Source: DATKMG01 sp041476565 (GTDB lineage: Bacteria > Acidobacteriota > Terriglobia > Versatilivoradales > Versatilivoraceae). Taken from it: a stretch of DNA of 13,694 nt. Of the stretch, positions 1 to 6,836 are shown piece after piece. Each line of letters opens with the position of its first letter. Position 1 is the stretch's first letter. The notes beneath the pieces were generated by a model. The model saw only the letters and a program-made list of their open reading frames with translations, did not search any database and was not told the origin of the DNA. The stretch is from positions 1 to 13,694 of the forward strand of contig JBGOTQ010000196.1 in NCBI GenBank assembly GCA_041476565.1, read 5' to 3'. Made by a program: the position numbers and the translations under genes.

Positions 1-2
1 CG

Positions 3-2993
3 TCACAGATGGAAGGATACTTGACCTACTATTACGAGTACCACTTTCTTTACATCACTGGGATTGAGCACGTAGAGTCGCGAAATATCCAGGGCGCAGC
101 GCTCATGAAGCTGGTCTTCCACCCGGATACCGAAATGAGCCAGGCCATGGCCGAGGTGGTCGGTTACGTCAATCGGGCGCGTGCCTTTATGCCGCCAGGT
201 GCGGTTCCCCCTTTCATTGTGCGGTACGACGCCGGCAGCGTCCCGGTCGCGCAGTTGGTGCTCTCCAGTGACACTCGAAGTCCCGGCGAAATGCAAGATT
301 TCGCGCTCAATCGTGTCCGCCCCCTGTTCGCCACCTTGCCAGGCGTGTCAGCGCCGCCGCCCTTCGGAGGCAACCAGAGGAGTATCGTCATCCGCGTCGA
401 TCCGGACAAGATTCGTGCTTATCACCTTTCCCCGGAGGACGTGATCCAGACGGTCAATCAAAGCACACTGGTTTTGCCGTCGGGCAACATTCGCACGGGC
501 AATCTGATCCGGCTTGCCACCACGAATGCCGCGCTGGGAGGGAACATTCAGGAGTTGCTGGATACACCAGTGCGGACCGGCGCCGGCCCGGCCATCTATC
601 TGCGCGATGTGGGTACCATCCAGGACTCGACCGACATCATCGTCGGCTACGCGCACGTCAACGGCAAGCGCACGGTCTACATTCCAGTTACCAAGCGGGC
701 GGACGCTTCCACACTGGCAGTCATCCAGCGAGTCCGGCAGGCTCTGCCCTTGATGAGGAACGCAGTGCCCGAAGACGTGAAAATTGAGATGGTGTTTGAT
801 CAATCTGGCTTCGTAGTCAACGCGATCTTCGGCCTGGTGCGGGAGGGCCTACTGGGAGCACTGCTCACGGGGTTAGTGGTGTTGCTCTTTCTTCGTGACT
901 GGCGCAGTGCCCTAATCGTCACCCTCACCATTCCCTTCGCCGTGCTGGCCGCCGTCGTGTCGCTTTGGATAACGGGGCAGACGATCAACATCATGACACT
1001 CGGCGGGTTGGCATTGGCTGTTGGAGTTCTCGTGGACGAGTCCACGGTCGTGATCGAAAGCATCCACGCGCATCTGGGCGTCGGGCTCTCGCGTCCCCGC
1101 GGCGTGATCGAAGCCAGCCGGAAGACTGCCGTTCCACGCCTGCTCGCGATGGTCTCTGTGCTGGCAGTGTTCGTACCTTCTTTCTTCATGGTAGGAGTGG
1201 GCCGGCAGCTCTTCGTCCCGCTCTCTCTGGCGGTCGGCTTTGCCATGGTTTCCTCCTACCTGCTATCCAGCACCATGGTCCCCGTTCTTTCCACGTGGCT
1301 CATCCGGCATGCCCACGCGGAATCGACAGCGGGCCTTTTTGGCAAGCTCCAATCCACCTACTTGTCCTATCTGCGCTTCGTACTGCGGTTCCGGTGGCCC
1401 CTGGTTGCTGTCTACGTGGTAACGAGCGCGGGTTTTCTGCTGCTGGTTCTGCCGCGCATAGGAGCTGAATTTTTTCCCCGGGTCGAGACCGGCCAGTTTC
1501 AGATGCGGCTCCGAGCTCCAACCGGGACGCGCGTTGAACGCACGGAACTCGTCGACCTGAAGGCCCTCGATATCATCACCCGTGAAGTAGGCCCCGGCAA
1601 TGTTTTGATTAGCACGGACTATGTCGGTGTGCAGCCCCCCAGCTACCCGATTAATACGATCTACCTGTTTACGAGCGGGCAGCACGAGGCAGTCCTGAAA
1701 GTATCCATAAAGCCGGAAGCACGCATTAAGCTGGAAGATCTTCAGGAGCGGCTGCGGGGAAAGTTCAAAGAGGAGTTGCGGGATGTGAGCGTGTCCTTTG
1801 AGGCGGGGGACATCATCAATCAGGTTATGAGTTTTGGCTCTCCTACCCCACTGCAGGTTGACACCCAGGGGCCGGATCTGGCGGTGAATCGTGCCTTCGC
1901 CGAACGAGTCGCAGCGCAGCTCACAAAGGTTTCGTCACTGCGGGACCTGCAGTATCTACAGCCTCTCGATTACCCGACCATTCAAGTCAAGATCGATCGG
2001 GACCGTGCCGGTCAGCTCGGCTTGACGATGAAGAGTGTGGCACGGTCGCTGGTTGCCGCCACCTCTTCAAGCCGCTTCACAGACCCTAACTTCTGGCGCG
2101 ATCCGCGAAGCGGCAACGCCTTCCAGATCCAGGTCGAGATTCCCCAAAACCAGATGGCGTCGGTCGAGGACATTCGGAGTCTGCCGGTGATGGTCAACGG
2201 GGACTCCCGGTTAGGGGGTCACCCCTTGGTCAGTGATCTGGCCCAGGTGGACAACACCGTGACCCCGGGCGAGGTGGACCGCTACAACATGCAGCGGGTT
2301 GTCAGCCTGACGGCAAACATCCACGGTAAGACACTCGGGCAGGTGGCTCCCGAGGTGCGTGAGGCGATTCGTCTTGCTGGCCAACCGCCACGAGGTGTCA
2401 CTGTAAATGTACGCGGCCAGATCCCGCCACTTGAGGAAACTTTGTCGGGGCTCGGCGCGGGCCTGCTGCTCTCCATTGCTGTGATCTTTCTTCTGCTCAC
2501 GGGAAACTTCCAATCTCTGCGGCTCGCCCTAGCGGTTGTCTCCGCGGTACCCGCAGTGGTTTGCGGCGTCGCCGCCATGCTGCTCGTGACTGGCACGACC
2601 ATGAACGTACAATCCTTCATGGGCGCCATTATGTCCATTGGTATTTCGGTTGCCAACGCCATTCTGTTAATCACTTTCGCGGAGTTCAGCCGGCGTGAAG
2701 GTGCACCGGTGTTGGAAGCCGCCTTAGAGGGCGGCCGGGGCCGCTTGCGCGCCATTCTGATGACCGCAACCGCTATGATTGCCGGCATGATCCCGATGGC
2801 CTTCGGTATCGGCGAGGGCTCCGAGGAAGCTACGCCACTGGGAAGAGCGGTTATCGGCGGTCTTCTGGTCGCGACCATCGCAACCCTGACGGTATTGCCA
2901 GCCGTCTACGCGATTCTTCAGCGCGGAGCGACGGCACATTCACCCTCATTGCATCCGGATGATCCTGCGAGTCGCTATTATGAAAATGCTTAA
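3..2993 (+). CDS. RND-family efflux transporter permease subunit (5' end outside window)
   Basis: Inner-membrane pump of a tripartite efflux complex, driven by the proton gradient in this superfamily. The frame is open from the left edge. The first Met in view (position 9) aligns with the stretch just after TM1 in relatives (pattern EMEG..T..YE......GIEH.ES), so roughly 50 N-terminal residues including TM1 lie outside. Numbering from that Met, helices TM2-TM6 fall at about 280-430, with the TM4 motif GVLVDESTVVIESI at 339-352. The first acidic proton-relay residue is present (D343) and the second is Glu (E344) instead of Asp. A large periplasmic porter region spans about 482-812, and the second helix bundle spans about 814-968 with GISVANAILLITFAE in the TM10-equivalent position, lacking the Lys of AcrB. 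The 3' end overlaps the adaptor gene. Substrate cannot be told; family call is very secure. Confidence 0.95.
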   Translation, partial: SQMEGYLTYYYEYHFLYITGIEHVESRNIQGAALMKLVFHPDTEMSQAMAEVVGYVNRARAFMPPGAVPPFIVRYDAGSVPVAQLVLSSDTRSPGEMQDFALNRVRPLFATLPGVSAPPPFGGNQRSIVIRVDPDKIRAYHLSPEDVIQTVNQSTLVLPSGNIRTGNLIRLATTNAALGGNIQELLDTPVRTGAGPAIYLRDVGTIQDSTDIIVGYAHVNGKRTVYIPVTKRADASTLAVIQRVRQALPLMRNAVPEDVKIEMVFDQSGFVVNAIFGLVREGLLGALLTGLVVLLFLRDWRSALIVTLTIPFAVLAAVVSLWITGQTINIMTLGGLALAVGVLVDESTVVIESIHAHLGVGLSRPRGVIEASRKTAVPRLLAMVSVLAVFVPSFFMVGVGRQLFVPLSLAVGFAMVSSYLLSSTMVPVLSTWLIRHAHAESTAGLFGKLQSTYLSYLRFVLRFRWPLVAVYVVTSAGFLLLVLPRIGAEFFPRVETGQFQMRLRAPTGTRVERTELVDLKALDIITREVGPGNVLISTDYVGVQPPSYPINTIYLFTSGQHEAVLKVSIKPEARIKLEDLQERLRGKFKEELRDVSVSFEAGDIINQVMSFGSPTPLQVDTQGPDLAVNRAFAERVAAQLTKVSSLRDLQYLQPLDYPTIQVKIDRDRAGQLGLTMKSVARSLVAATSSSRFTDPNFWRDPRSGNAFQIQVEIPQNQMASVEDIRSLPVMVNGDSRLGGHPLVSDLAQVDNTVTPGEVDRYNMQRVVSLTANIHGKTLGQVAPEVREAIRLAGQPPRGVTVNVRGQIPPLEETLSGLGAGLLLSIAVIFLLLTGNFQSLRLALAVVSAVPAVVCGVAAMLLVTGTTMNVQSFMGAIMSIGISVANAILLITFAEFSRREGAPVLEAALEGGRGRLRAILMTATAMIAGMIPMAFGIGEGSEEATPLGRAVIGGLLVATIATLTVLPAVYAILQRGATAHSPSLHPDDPASRYYENA

Positions 2994-4077
2994 GTTCGTA
3001 GTTTTAACATGCTGGGCTACGATCCTACTGGCGCAGCAGGCGGTGGAGGTCACGCGGGTAACCGCCAAGCCCGTCGAGCGGCAGGTGCATTTGCCCGGCG
3101 AGTTCCTGCCCAATCTCCAGGTAGACCTCTACGCCAAGGTGACCGGATTCGTCGACCAAATCAACGTGGATCGTGGCAGCCTCGTCCAGGAAGGAGACCT
3201 CCTGGCGGTGCTGAGCGCTCCGGAGATGACTGCGCAGGTGGCCGAGGCGGAGTCGAAAGTAAGAGCGGTTGAATCGCAGCGTGCCGAGGCGCAGGCCCGA
3301 ACTGCGGCCGCAGAAAGTACCTACGAGCGCATGAAGGAGGCCTCAAAAACGGTCGGCGCTGTGGCAGAAAACGAGCTGATTTTGACCCAAAAGACCCTGG
3401 ATGCGGCCCGAGCACTCGAGCGCTCCCTCGTTGATCAGGTGCAAGCCGTTCGTGATTCCCTCCAAGCGCTTCAGGAACTCCAGAGGTACCTCCGGATTAC
3501 GGCGCCTTTTGCCGGCGCAATCACCGTACGCAACGTACATCCCGGCGCCTTGGTCGGGCCGGGTGGGAGCCCGCCGACACCGCTCGTGCGGCTTGAGCAG
3601 GTATCCCGGCTCCGCCTGGTCGTGGCCGTGCCGGAGGCAGAAGTCTCTGGAATCGTGCGCGGGGCTCGTGTCCCATTCACGGTTCCAGCCTATCCCGGCA
3701 TCACATTTGAAGGCACTGTGGCGAGAGTTGCCCGTTCGATTGACTCCAAGACGCGAACCATGGCCGTCGAAATGGATGTGCACAATGCGGATGGAAGACT
3801 TGCACCAGGCATGTATCCGGACGTGTTCTGGCCGGTTCGGAAATCCACCGCTTCGCTCTTGGTTCCTCCTACCAGCATTGTAACGACAACTGAGCGAACC
3901 TTCGTCGTTCGGGTGAAGGACGGGGTTGTTCAGTGGGTAAATGTGAAGCGCGGTGTTTCGATCGGCAACCTCGTCGAGGTGTACGGACCACTGGCGGCAG
4001 GAGATGCGATCGTGCGCCGCGCAACCGACGAACTGCGGGAGGGCACCCGTGTTACCGTTCGAGAGACCGGAAGTTGA
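2980..4077 (+). CDS. RND efflux periplasmic adaptor subunit (membrane fusion protein)
   Basis: Bridges the inner-membrane permease to an outer-membrane channel. The protein is 365 residues from the chosen start. Residues 1-19 (MKMLKFVVLTCWATILLAQ) form a Sec-type signal peptide. About 45-80 is the first half of the lipoyl/barrel-sandwich domain (AKVTGFVDQINVDRGSLVQEG), about 83-168 an alpha-helical coiled-coil hairpin rich in Ala, Glu and Gln, about 170-205 the second lipoyl half (ITAPFAGAITVRNVHPGALV), about 208-290 a beta-barrel, and about 295-360 the membrane-proximal domain. An in-frame ATG at 2959 would add seven residues ahead of the signal peptide. I prefer 2980 because it gives a cleaner signal, though neither has a strong Shine-Dalgarno. 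It overlaps the permease gene by 14 nt, suggesting translational coupling. No TolC-like gene follows; it may lie upstream of the window. Confidence 0.93.
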   Translation: MKMLKFVVLTCWATILLAQQAVEVTRVTAKPVERQVHLPGEFLPNLQVDLYAKVTGFVDQINVDRGSLVQEGDLLAVLSAPEMTAQVAEAESKVRAVESQRAEAQARTAAAESTYERMKEASKTVGAVAENELILTQKTLDAARALERSLVDQVQAVRDSLQALQELQRYLRITAPFAGAITVRNVHPGALVGPGGSPPTPLVRLEQVSRLRLVVAVPEAEVSGIVRGARVPFTVPAYPGITFEGTVARVARSIDSKTRTMAVEMDVHNADGRLAPGMYPDVFWPVRKSTASLLVPPTSIVTTTERTFVVRVKDGVVQWVNVKRGVSIGNLVEVYGPLAAGDAIVRRATDELREGTRVTVRETGS

Positions 4078-4130
4078 GAGCCGCCGCGGGGCATTGGTGC
4101 AAGTGGCGCGCCGAGCTGATCCGGTGCGTG

Positions 4131-4137
4131 AAAGGAG
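4131..4137 (+). promoter_or_regulatory. Ribosome binding site of the hemerythrin lipoprotein gene
   Basis: AAAGGAG lies 5 nt before ATG 4143. It settles the start: the open frame runs back to 3933 inside the adaptor gene, but those 70 codons are Arg/Cys-rich out-of-frame sequence. The 65-nt gap after the adaptor has no visible terminator, so co-transcription is likely. Confidence 0.85.
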
Positions 4138-4142
4138 ATGAT

Positions 4143-4874
4143 ATGAACAAAGACATCAGAAACCGCCGCCGGAATTTGCTCTGGGGAATAACAGCTACCG
4201 CTTCTGGACTCGTACTTTCGTCGTGTTCCGGAGGCAGTAAAGGGACCGCAGGCGGCGAAAAAACAGACCTTGCCAAGGAAAAACCTGAGGAAGAGGTCTC
4301 GCCAGCCGAAGACCTCATGCGTGAGCACGGAGTACTTAAGCGGGTCATTCTCGTCTATCGAGAATCCATCCGCAGGCTTGATGCCAACCGGGAACTGCCG
4401 CCGGCGGCACTCAAGGACTCCGCCAATCTCATCCGTCATTTTATCGAGGACTACCACGAAAAACTCGAAGAGGACTACCTGTTCCCTCGATTCAGAAAAG
4501 CGAATACGCTGGTTGAACTCGTGGACACGCTCTACACACAGCACCAAAGAGGCCGCACTGCCACGGATGCCATCTTGCGCCTGGCAACGAATTCAGCTCT
4601 GAAAAGCCCTGAGGACAGGCGCCGATTGCGCGACTTGCTGGACAGATTTGTCCGGATGTACGAGCCGCACGAAGCGCGTGAAGACACGGTTCTCTTCCCA
4701 GCATTTCGCCGGATCATCCCGGAGCGGGAGTACGACGCTCTCGGAGAAGATTTCGAAAAGAAGGAGCATCAGTTGTTCGGGGAAGACGGTTTCGAGAGGA
4801 ACGTGGAAGAAGTTGCCAGAATCGAGAAAGTGCTTGGGATTTACGATCTGAGGGAGTTCACCCCCCCGGAGTAA
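4143..4874 (+). CDS. Hemerythrin (HHE) domain lipoprotein, probable Tat export
   Basis: A 243-residue protein. The N-terminus has an Arg run and a hydrophobic stretch (NRRRNLLWG at 7-15), resembling a twin-arginine signal, ending in a lipobox LSSC with Cys28 as the probable lipidation site. Residues 29-55 are a charged Gly/Lys/Glu linker. The rest is helical with the spaced ligands of a hemerythrin-like HHE domain: H62, H99, H105 with E109/E110, H134, and H176 with E180/D181 (HEAREDTVLFP). Such domains bind a di-iron centre that senses or carries O2 or reacts with NO or peroxide. A Tat signal would fit export of a folded, metal-loaded protein. It probably ends up anchored to a membrane facing the periplasm. 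The gene follows the RND pair and likely shares its operon, but a functional link to efflux is only inferred. Domain call is firm; Tat versus Sec is less so. Confidence 0.88.
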   Translation: MNKDIRNRRRNLLWGITATASGLVLSSCSGGSKGTAGGEKTDLAKEKPEEEVSPAEDLMREHGVLKRVILVYRESIRRLDANRELPPAALKDSANLIRHFIEDYHEKLEEDYLFPRFRKANTLVELVDTLYTQHQRGRTATDAILRLATNSALKSPEDRRRLRDLLDRFVRMYEPHEAREDTVLFPAFRRIIPEREYDALGEDFEKKEHQLFGEDGFERNVEEVARIEKVLGIYDLREFTPPE

Positions 4875-4880
4875 CCGGGG
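4864..4880 (+). terminator. GC stem-loop over the hemerythrin gene stop codon
   Basis: CCCCGG (4864-4869) pairs with CCGGGG (4875-4880), and the TAA stop sits in the 5-nt loop. There is no strong T run after it (only TCTTTATG), so it is a weak intrinsic terminator candidate or simply an mRNA 3'-end structure. Confidence 0.35.
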
Positions 4881-4925
4881 AGACGTCTTTATGAAAATCC
4901 CCCTTGGCAAAGGGGAAATTGGACA

Positions 4926-4972
4926 CATTTTCATCCGCGGTGGGGAACTTGAAAAGGTCATGCGGCACTCTC
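4926..4972 (+). repeat. 47-nt dispersed repeat, copy A
   Basis: Starts CATTTTCAT and ends GGCACTCTC, with TTGAAAAGGTCATG in the middle. By eye it matches the reverse complement of 11777-11823 at 41 of 47 positions. This copy contains an ATG at 4960 followed by a 13-codon reading frame ending at TGA 4999-5001, which I do not regard as a gene. Confidence 0.8.
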
Positions 4973-4998
4973 TTGAAAATCCCTTCCCTTGGAGGAGG

Positions 4999-5019
4999 TG
5001 AAGCTTTGATAAAGCTTCA
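4999..5019. repeat. Perfect 9-bp stem-loop
   Basis: TGAAGCTTT (4999-5007), loop GAT, AAAGCTTCA (5011-5019). It lies directly after the GGAGGAGG run at 4991-4998, inside the hairpin-rich cluster. Confidence 0.7.
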
Positions 5020-5110
5020 TGACCGCAGGTCCACCGGGGTGGGTTGAAAGCTACGGACTTCGGATTCAAACCCACCCCTGGCGCTCGGCGACCGCCGTCG
5101 CCCGCGCCTT

Positions 5111-5127
5111 CCCCTCCGTCGGAGGGG
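5111..5127. repeat. Perfect 7-bp GC stem-loop
   Basis: CCCCTCC (5111-5117), loop GTC, GGAGGGG (5121-5127), followed by ATTTTCAT. On the opposite strand it reads as ATGAAAAT leading into a CCCC/GGGG hairpin, the same arrangement as at 4891-4915. Confidence 0.7.
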
Positions 5128-5144
5128 ATTTTCATCATACATGG

Positions 5145-5161
5145 TGCCCCTGCAAGGGGCA
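5145..5161. repeat. Perfect 7-bp stem-loop upstream of padR-type gene
   Basis: TGCCCCT (5145-5151), loop GCA, AGGGGCA (5155-5161). It lies about 50 nt before the regulator's start codon. PadR proteins bind imperfect palindromes near their own genes, so an operator role is possible, but the GC composition fits the neighbouring repeat hairpins better. Confidence 0.55.
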
Positions 5162-5212
5162 TGCAAGGCTTTTATGAAAGCTCAGGCAGGTTGACGGACA
5201 ACAAACCATCAT

Positions 5213-5557
5213 ATGACCCCCCTTAACGACATCGCGACCCGGGAGATTCTCCTGAGCTTCTGGAAGGTTCACATCCTGCATCATGCCGAGGAGAGGCCCG
5301 TTTATGGCCAATGGATAGCCGACGAGCTCAGACGACATGGCTACAAAATAAGCCCGGGAACCCTTTACCCCTTGCTCAAGCGGATGGAAAAGCACGGGTG
5401 GCTCAAACGGAACCAGTCACGTGCCGCAGGTCCCCGCGCGCGGAGGGAATATCGCCTGGCCAAAGAGGGCGCCAAGATCTTGAATCTGATCCGCGAGCAA
5501 GTCACGGAATTACATGGTGAGGTCGTTCTAGAAACGAAAAAGCGTCGCCGTCGCTAA
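5213..5557 (+). CDS. PadR-family transcriptional regulator
   Basis: A 114-residue winged-helix repressor-type protein of subfamily-2 size. It has the PadR signature: a helix start (REILLSFWKVHILHHAEERP, 10-29), YGQWIADELRRHGYKISPGT (31-50) as the DNA-reading helix-turn-helix, LYPLLKRMEKHGWLKR (51-66) as recognition helix and wing entry, then the beta wing ending REYRLAKEGA (78-87) and a short C-terminal helix with a basic tail KKRRRR. Members typically repress efflux or stress genes and dimerise through the last helix. Start 5213 lacks a clear Shine-Dalgarno, so a leaderless or weakly initiated message is possible. No target gene is adjacent: the hairpin-rich gap separates it from the RND operon, and the gene beyond it converges. 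Control of the upstream efflux genes is possible but not shown. Confidence 0.92.
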   Translation: MTPLNDIATREILLSFWKVHILHHAEERPVYGQWIADELRRHGYKISPGTLYPLLKRMEKHGWLKRNQSRAAGPRARREYRLAKEGAKILNLIREQVTELHGEVVLETKKRRRR

Positions 5558-5692
5558 GTTCCTGCCGGTGAAAAGCCTCTTTTTATTTGCGGGGCTCATT
5601 AGCGCCGTCGAAGTATGAGGGTTCGCTGGTCTACGTGAACGTCTCGGTTCGAGTGGACACGTAAGCGGGTGTATGAGGCCGGAGAAAAGCAG

Positions 5693-5734
5693 AGCTATCA
5701 CATTTATCGATTTACGCAAATTATAGTGATAACT
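5693..5734. promoter_or_regulatory. Imperfect inverted repeat, possible regulator site
   Basis: AGCTATCAC (5693-5701) and GTGATAACT (5726-5734) pair at 8 of 9 positions around a 24-nt AT-rich centre. The tract differs from the GC-rich flanks and lies in the convergent gap after the PadR gene. It could be a protein-binding site, the edge of the repeat element beginning nearby, or chance. Confidence 0.3.
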
Positions 5735-5782
5735 TTAGAGGTCGCTCCTTTTGCACTTCGCCCTTCACCCCGCCTTTGGTAC

Positions 5783-5804
5783 CCCTCTCCCCGATGGGAG
5801 AGGG
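5783..5804. repeat. Perfect 9-bp stem-loop at the left end of a composite repeat
   Basis: CCCTCTCCC (5783-5791), loop CGAT, GGGAGAGGG (5796-5804). Its last G is the first base of the left arm of the 16-bp inverted repeat 5804-5819, so the two structures abut and look like parts of one element. Confidence 0.7.
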
Positions 5805-5932
5805 AAGCTGTGAAAAAATTCGAAATTCCATAAAGACGCCATGTGAGGGCACACGGCCTACACTCATTCCACAGGTCTTGCGATCGCTTTGTAGGCCGGG
5901 TCCCCCGACCCGGCGCATTTTTTCACAGCTTC
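5804..5932. repeat. 129-bp element bounded by a perfect 16-bp inverted repeat
   Basis: GAAGCTGTGAAAAAAT (5804-5819) is the exact reverse complement of 5917-5932. The 97-nt interior carries a GC hairpin. The element sits between convergent genes, a usual place for REP or MITE-like sequences and for two-way transcription stops. No open reading frame of note lies inside and no target-site duplication is obvious by eye. The rest of the 442-nt gap (5558-5999) shows no gene. Confidence 0.65.
5895..5923 (+). terminator. Candidate intrinsic terminator inside the repeat element
   Basis: GCCGGGTC (5895-5902), loop CCCC, GACCCGGC (5907-5914), then GCA and TTTTTT (5918-5923). Stem plus T run fits a Rho-independent stop for + strand transcripts coming from the PadR gene, though it lies about 340 nt past that gene and may serve only as part of the repeat. 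Confidence 0.45.
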
Positions 5933-5999
5933 AGGGGCCGGGGGGTGAGGGGTTGGTCACTATACTTTCCAATCCCCAATAGTATCCGGCCCCCAGAGT

Positions 6000-6650
6000 C
6001 TATTCTTCTGCTAAATGCGTATTGTAGCCGAGCTGAACCAGCTTTTCGAAGGCCTCCCAGACATCTGTTGGAATGTCTTGTGGTATTTGAAACCCTCTTT
6101 CTGCATAAAGCTTTATCCGTTGGAGATCGCCGACCATAATCCCTATCACCTCTTCCTTTGATCCCACCCCGTTGGGATAATCCTCAAATGAAATCGGGGG
6201 CGAGGTAACGATGATGCCCTTTTCCGGCCAGACTTTCTTGAACGTGGCATAGGCTCTGCGTTCCATATAGGGTTTGTGAACCACGATGAACTGCTGGGGA
6301 TTCATTCCCTTTTCTGCGAAAAGTACTTTCGTAAAAAGAACGTTCTCCCCGGTGTTCGTTGATTTGTTCTCTATAAGAATCTTATCTTGAGGAACCCCAG
6401 CCTGAACGGCCATTCGAGCAAACTTGTCTGCCTCTGGTTCATTCCAAAGACCCTTAGTCAGGCGACCCAGACCACCAGAAAACACAATCAGAGGAGCCCA
6501 TCTTTCCAAGAAGAGCTTTGCGCCATACACTCCAACTCGTGGATCGTGACTCCCGAGCACTAAAATGCAGTCAGCTTTTTTGAGTTTGTGATTCAGGTGG
6601 TGGTAATCCCAGATTTTCTTTGCCAGTGAATCAATTTGTTTTGTGTCCAT
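6000..6650 (-). CDS. YdcF/SanA-like DUF218 family protein
   Basis: A 216-residue single-domain protein with the DUF218 Rossmann-like core: ADCILVLGS (26-34), IVFSGG (55-60), the helix EPEADKFARMAVQAGVP (71-87), the signature ILIENKSTNTGENVLF (91-106) and IVVHKPYMERRA (122-133). Family members include E. coli YdcF, reported to bind S-adenosylmethionine, and envelope proteins such as SanA and ElyC. The present protein has no signal peptide or membrane helix, so it is probably cytosolic, unlike ElyC or SanA. Start ATG 6650-6648 has a weak upstream Shine-Dalgarno; the open frame and homology begin right there. It ends close to the convergent repeat gap and lies 186 nt after the WG-repeat gene on the same strand. 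The biochemical role is unknown; the family is clear. Confidence 0.9.
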   Translation of the reverse strand: MDTKQIDSLAKKIWDYHHLNHKLKKADCILVLGSHDPRVGVYGAKLFLERWAPLIVFSGGLGRLTKGLWNEPEADKFARMAVQAGVPQDKILIENKSTNTGENVLFTKVLFAEKGMNPQQFIVVHKPYMERRAYATFKKVWPEKGIIVTSPPISFEDYPNGVGSKEEVIGIMVGDLQRIKLYAERGFQIPQDIPTDVWEAFEKLVQLGYNTHLAEE

Positions 6651-6836
6651 TGTCCATAATCGTAGAAGCGAGCTAAGTCTTCGTCAAATGATTCCCCCAT
6701 TTTTGCTGACTTACACTCTCGTAAGTTTTGCTTTGTCTTCAAGGAAGGCTTACGTGGCAGAACAGGGGTGCGATTTAAGGTGGCACACGAGAGCAACTCG
6801 GCTGGACAGGGGTAGGATTCAATCCCCGACAAGCGC

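Larger units (their letters stand above)
4891..5161. repeat. Hairpin-rich intergenic repeat cluster
   Basis: This non-coding stretch is built from recurring modules. A GAAAATCCC core followed by a CCCC/GGGG or CCTCC/GGAGG hairpin occurs at about 4892 (+), about 4975 (+, degenerate) and 5136 (-). ATTTTCAT is seen at 4927-4934 and 5129-5136. Perfect or near-perfect stem-loops: 4900-4915 (6-bp stem), 4999-5019 (9-bp stem), 5111-5127 (7-bp stem) and 5145-5161 (7-bp stem). The density is far above that of the neighbouring genes and resembles nested, decayed small repeats of REP or MITE type. No transposase is present. No protein gene is supported between 4875 and 5212. Confidence 0.6.

Noticed and set aside
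2282..2878. 198-codon open frame on the - strand inside the RND permease gene
   Set aside because: Fully inside a conserved permease; product is Ala/Arg/Pro/Ser-rich without a recognisable domain.
3933..4142. Extension of the hemerythrin gene start back into the adaptor gene
   Set aside because: The extra 70 codons are Arg/Cys-rich out-of-frame sequence; ATG 4143 has a strong ribosome site and begins a lipoprotein signal.
4891..5161. CRISPR array
   Set aside because: Repeated modules differ in length, orientation and spacing, with no regular spacer pattern and no cas genes.
6795..6835. tRNA-like T-arm (GGATTCAATCCCC pattern)
   Set aside because: No matching acceptor, D or anticodon arms could be assembled around it and the stem is not canonical.
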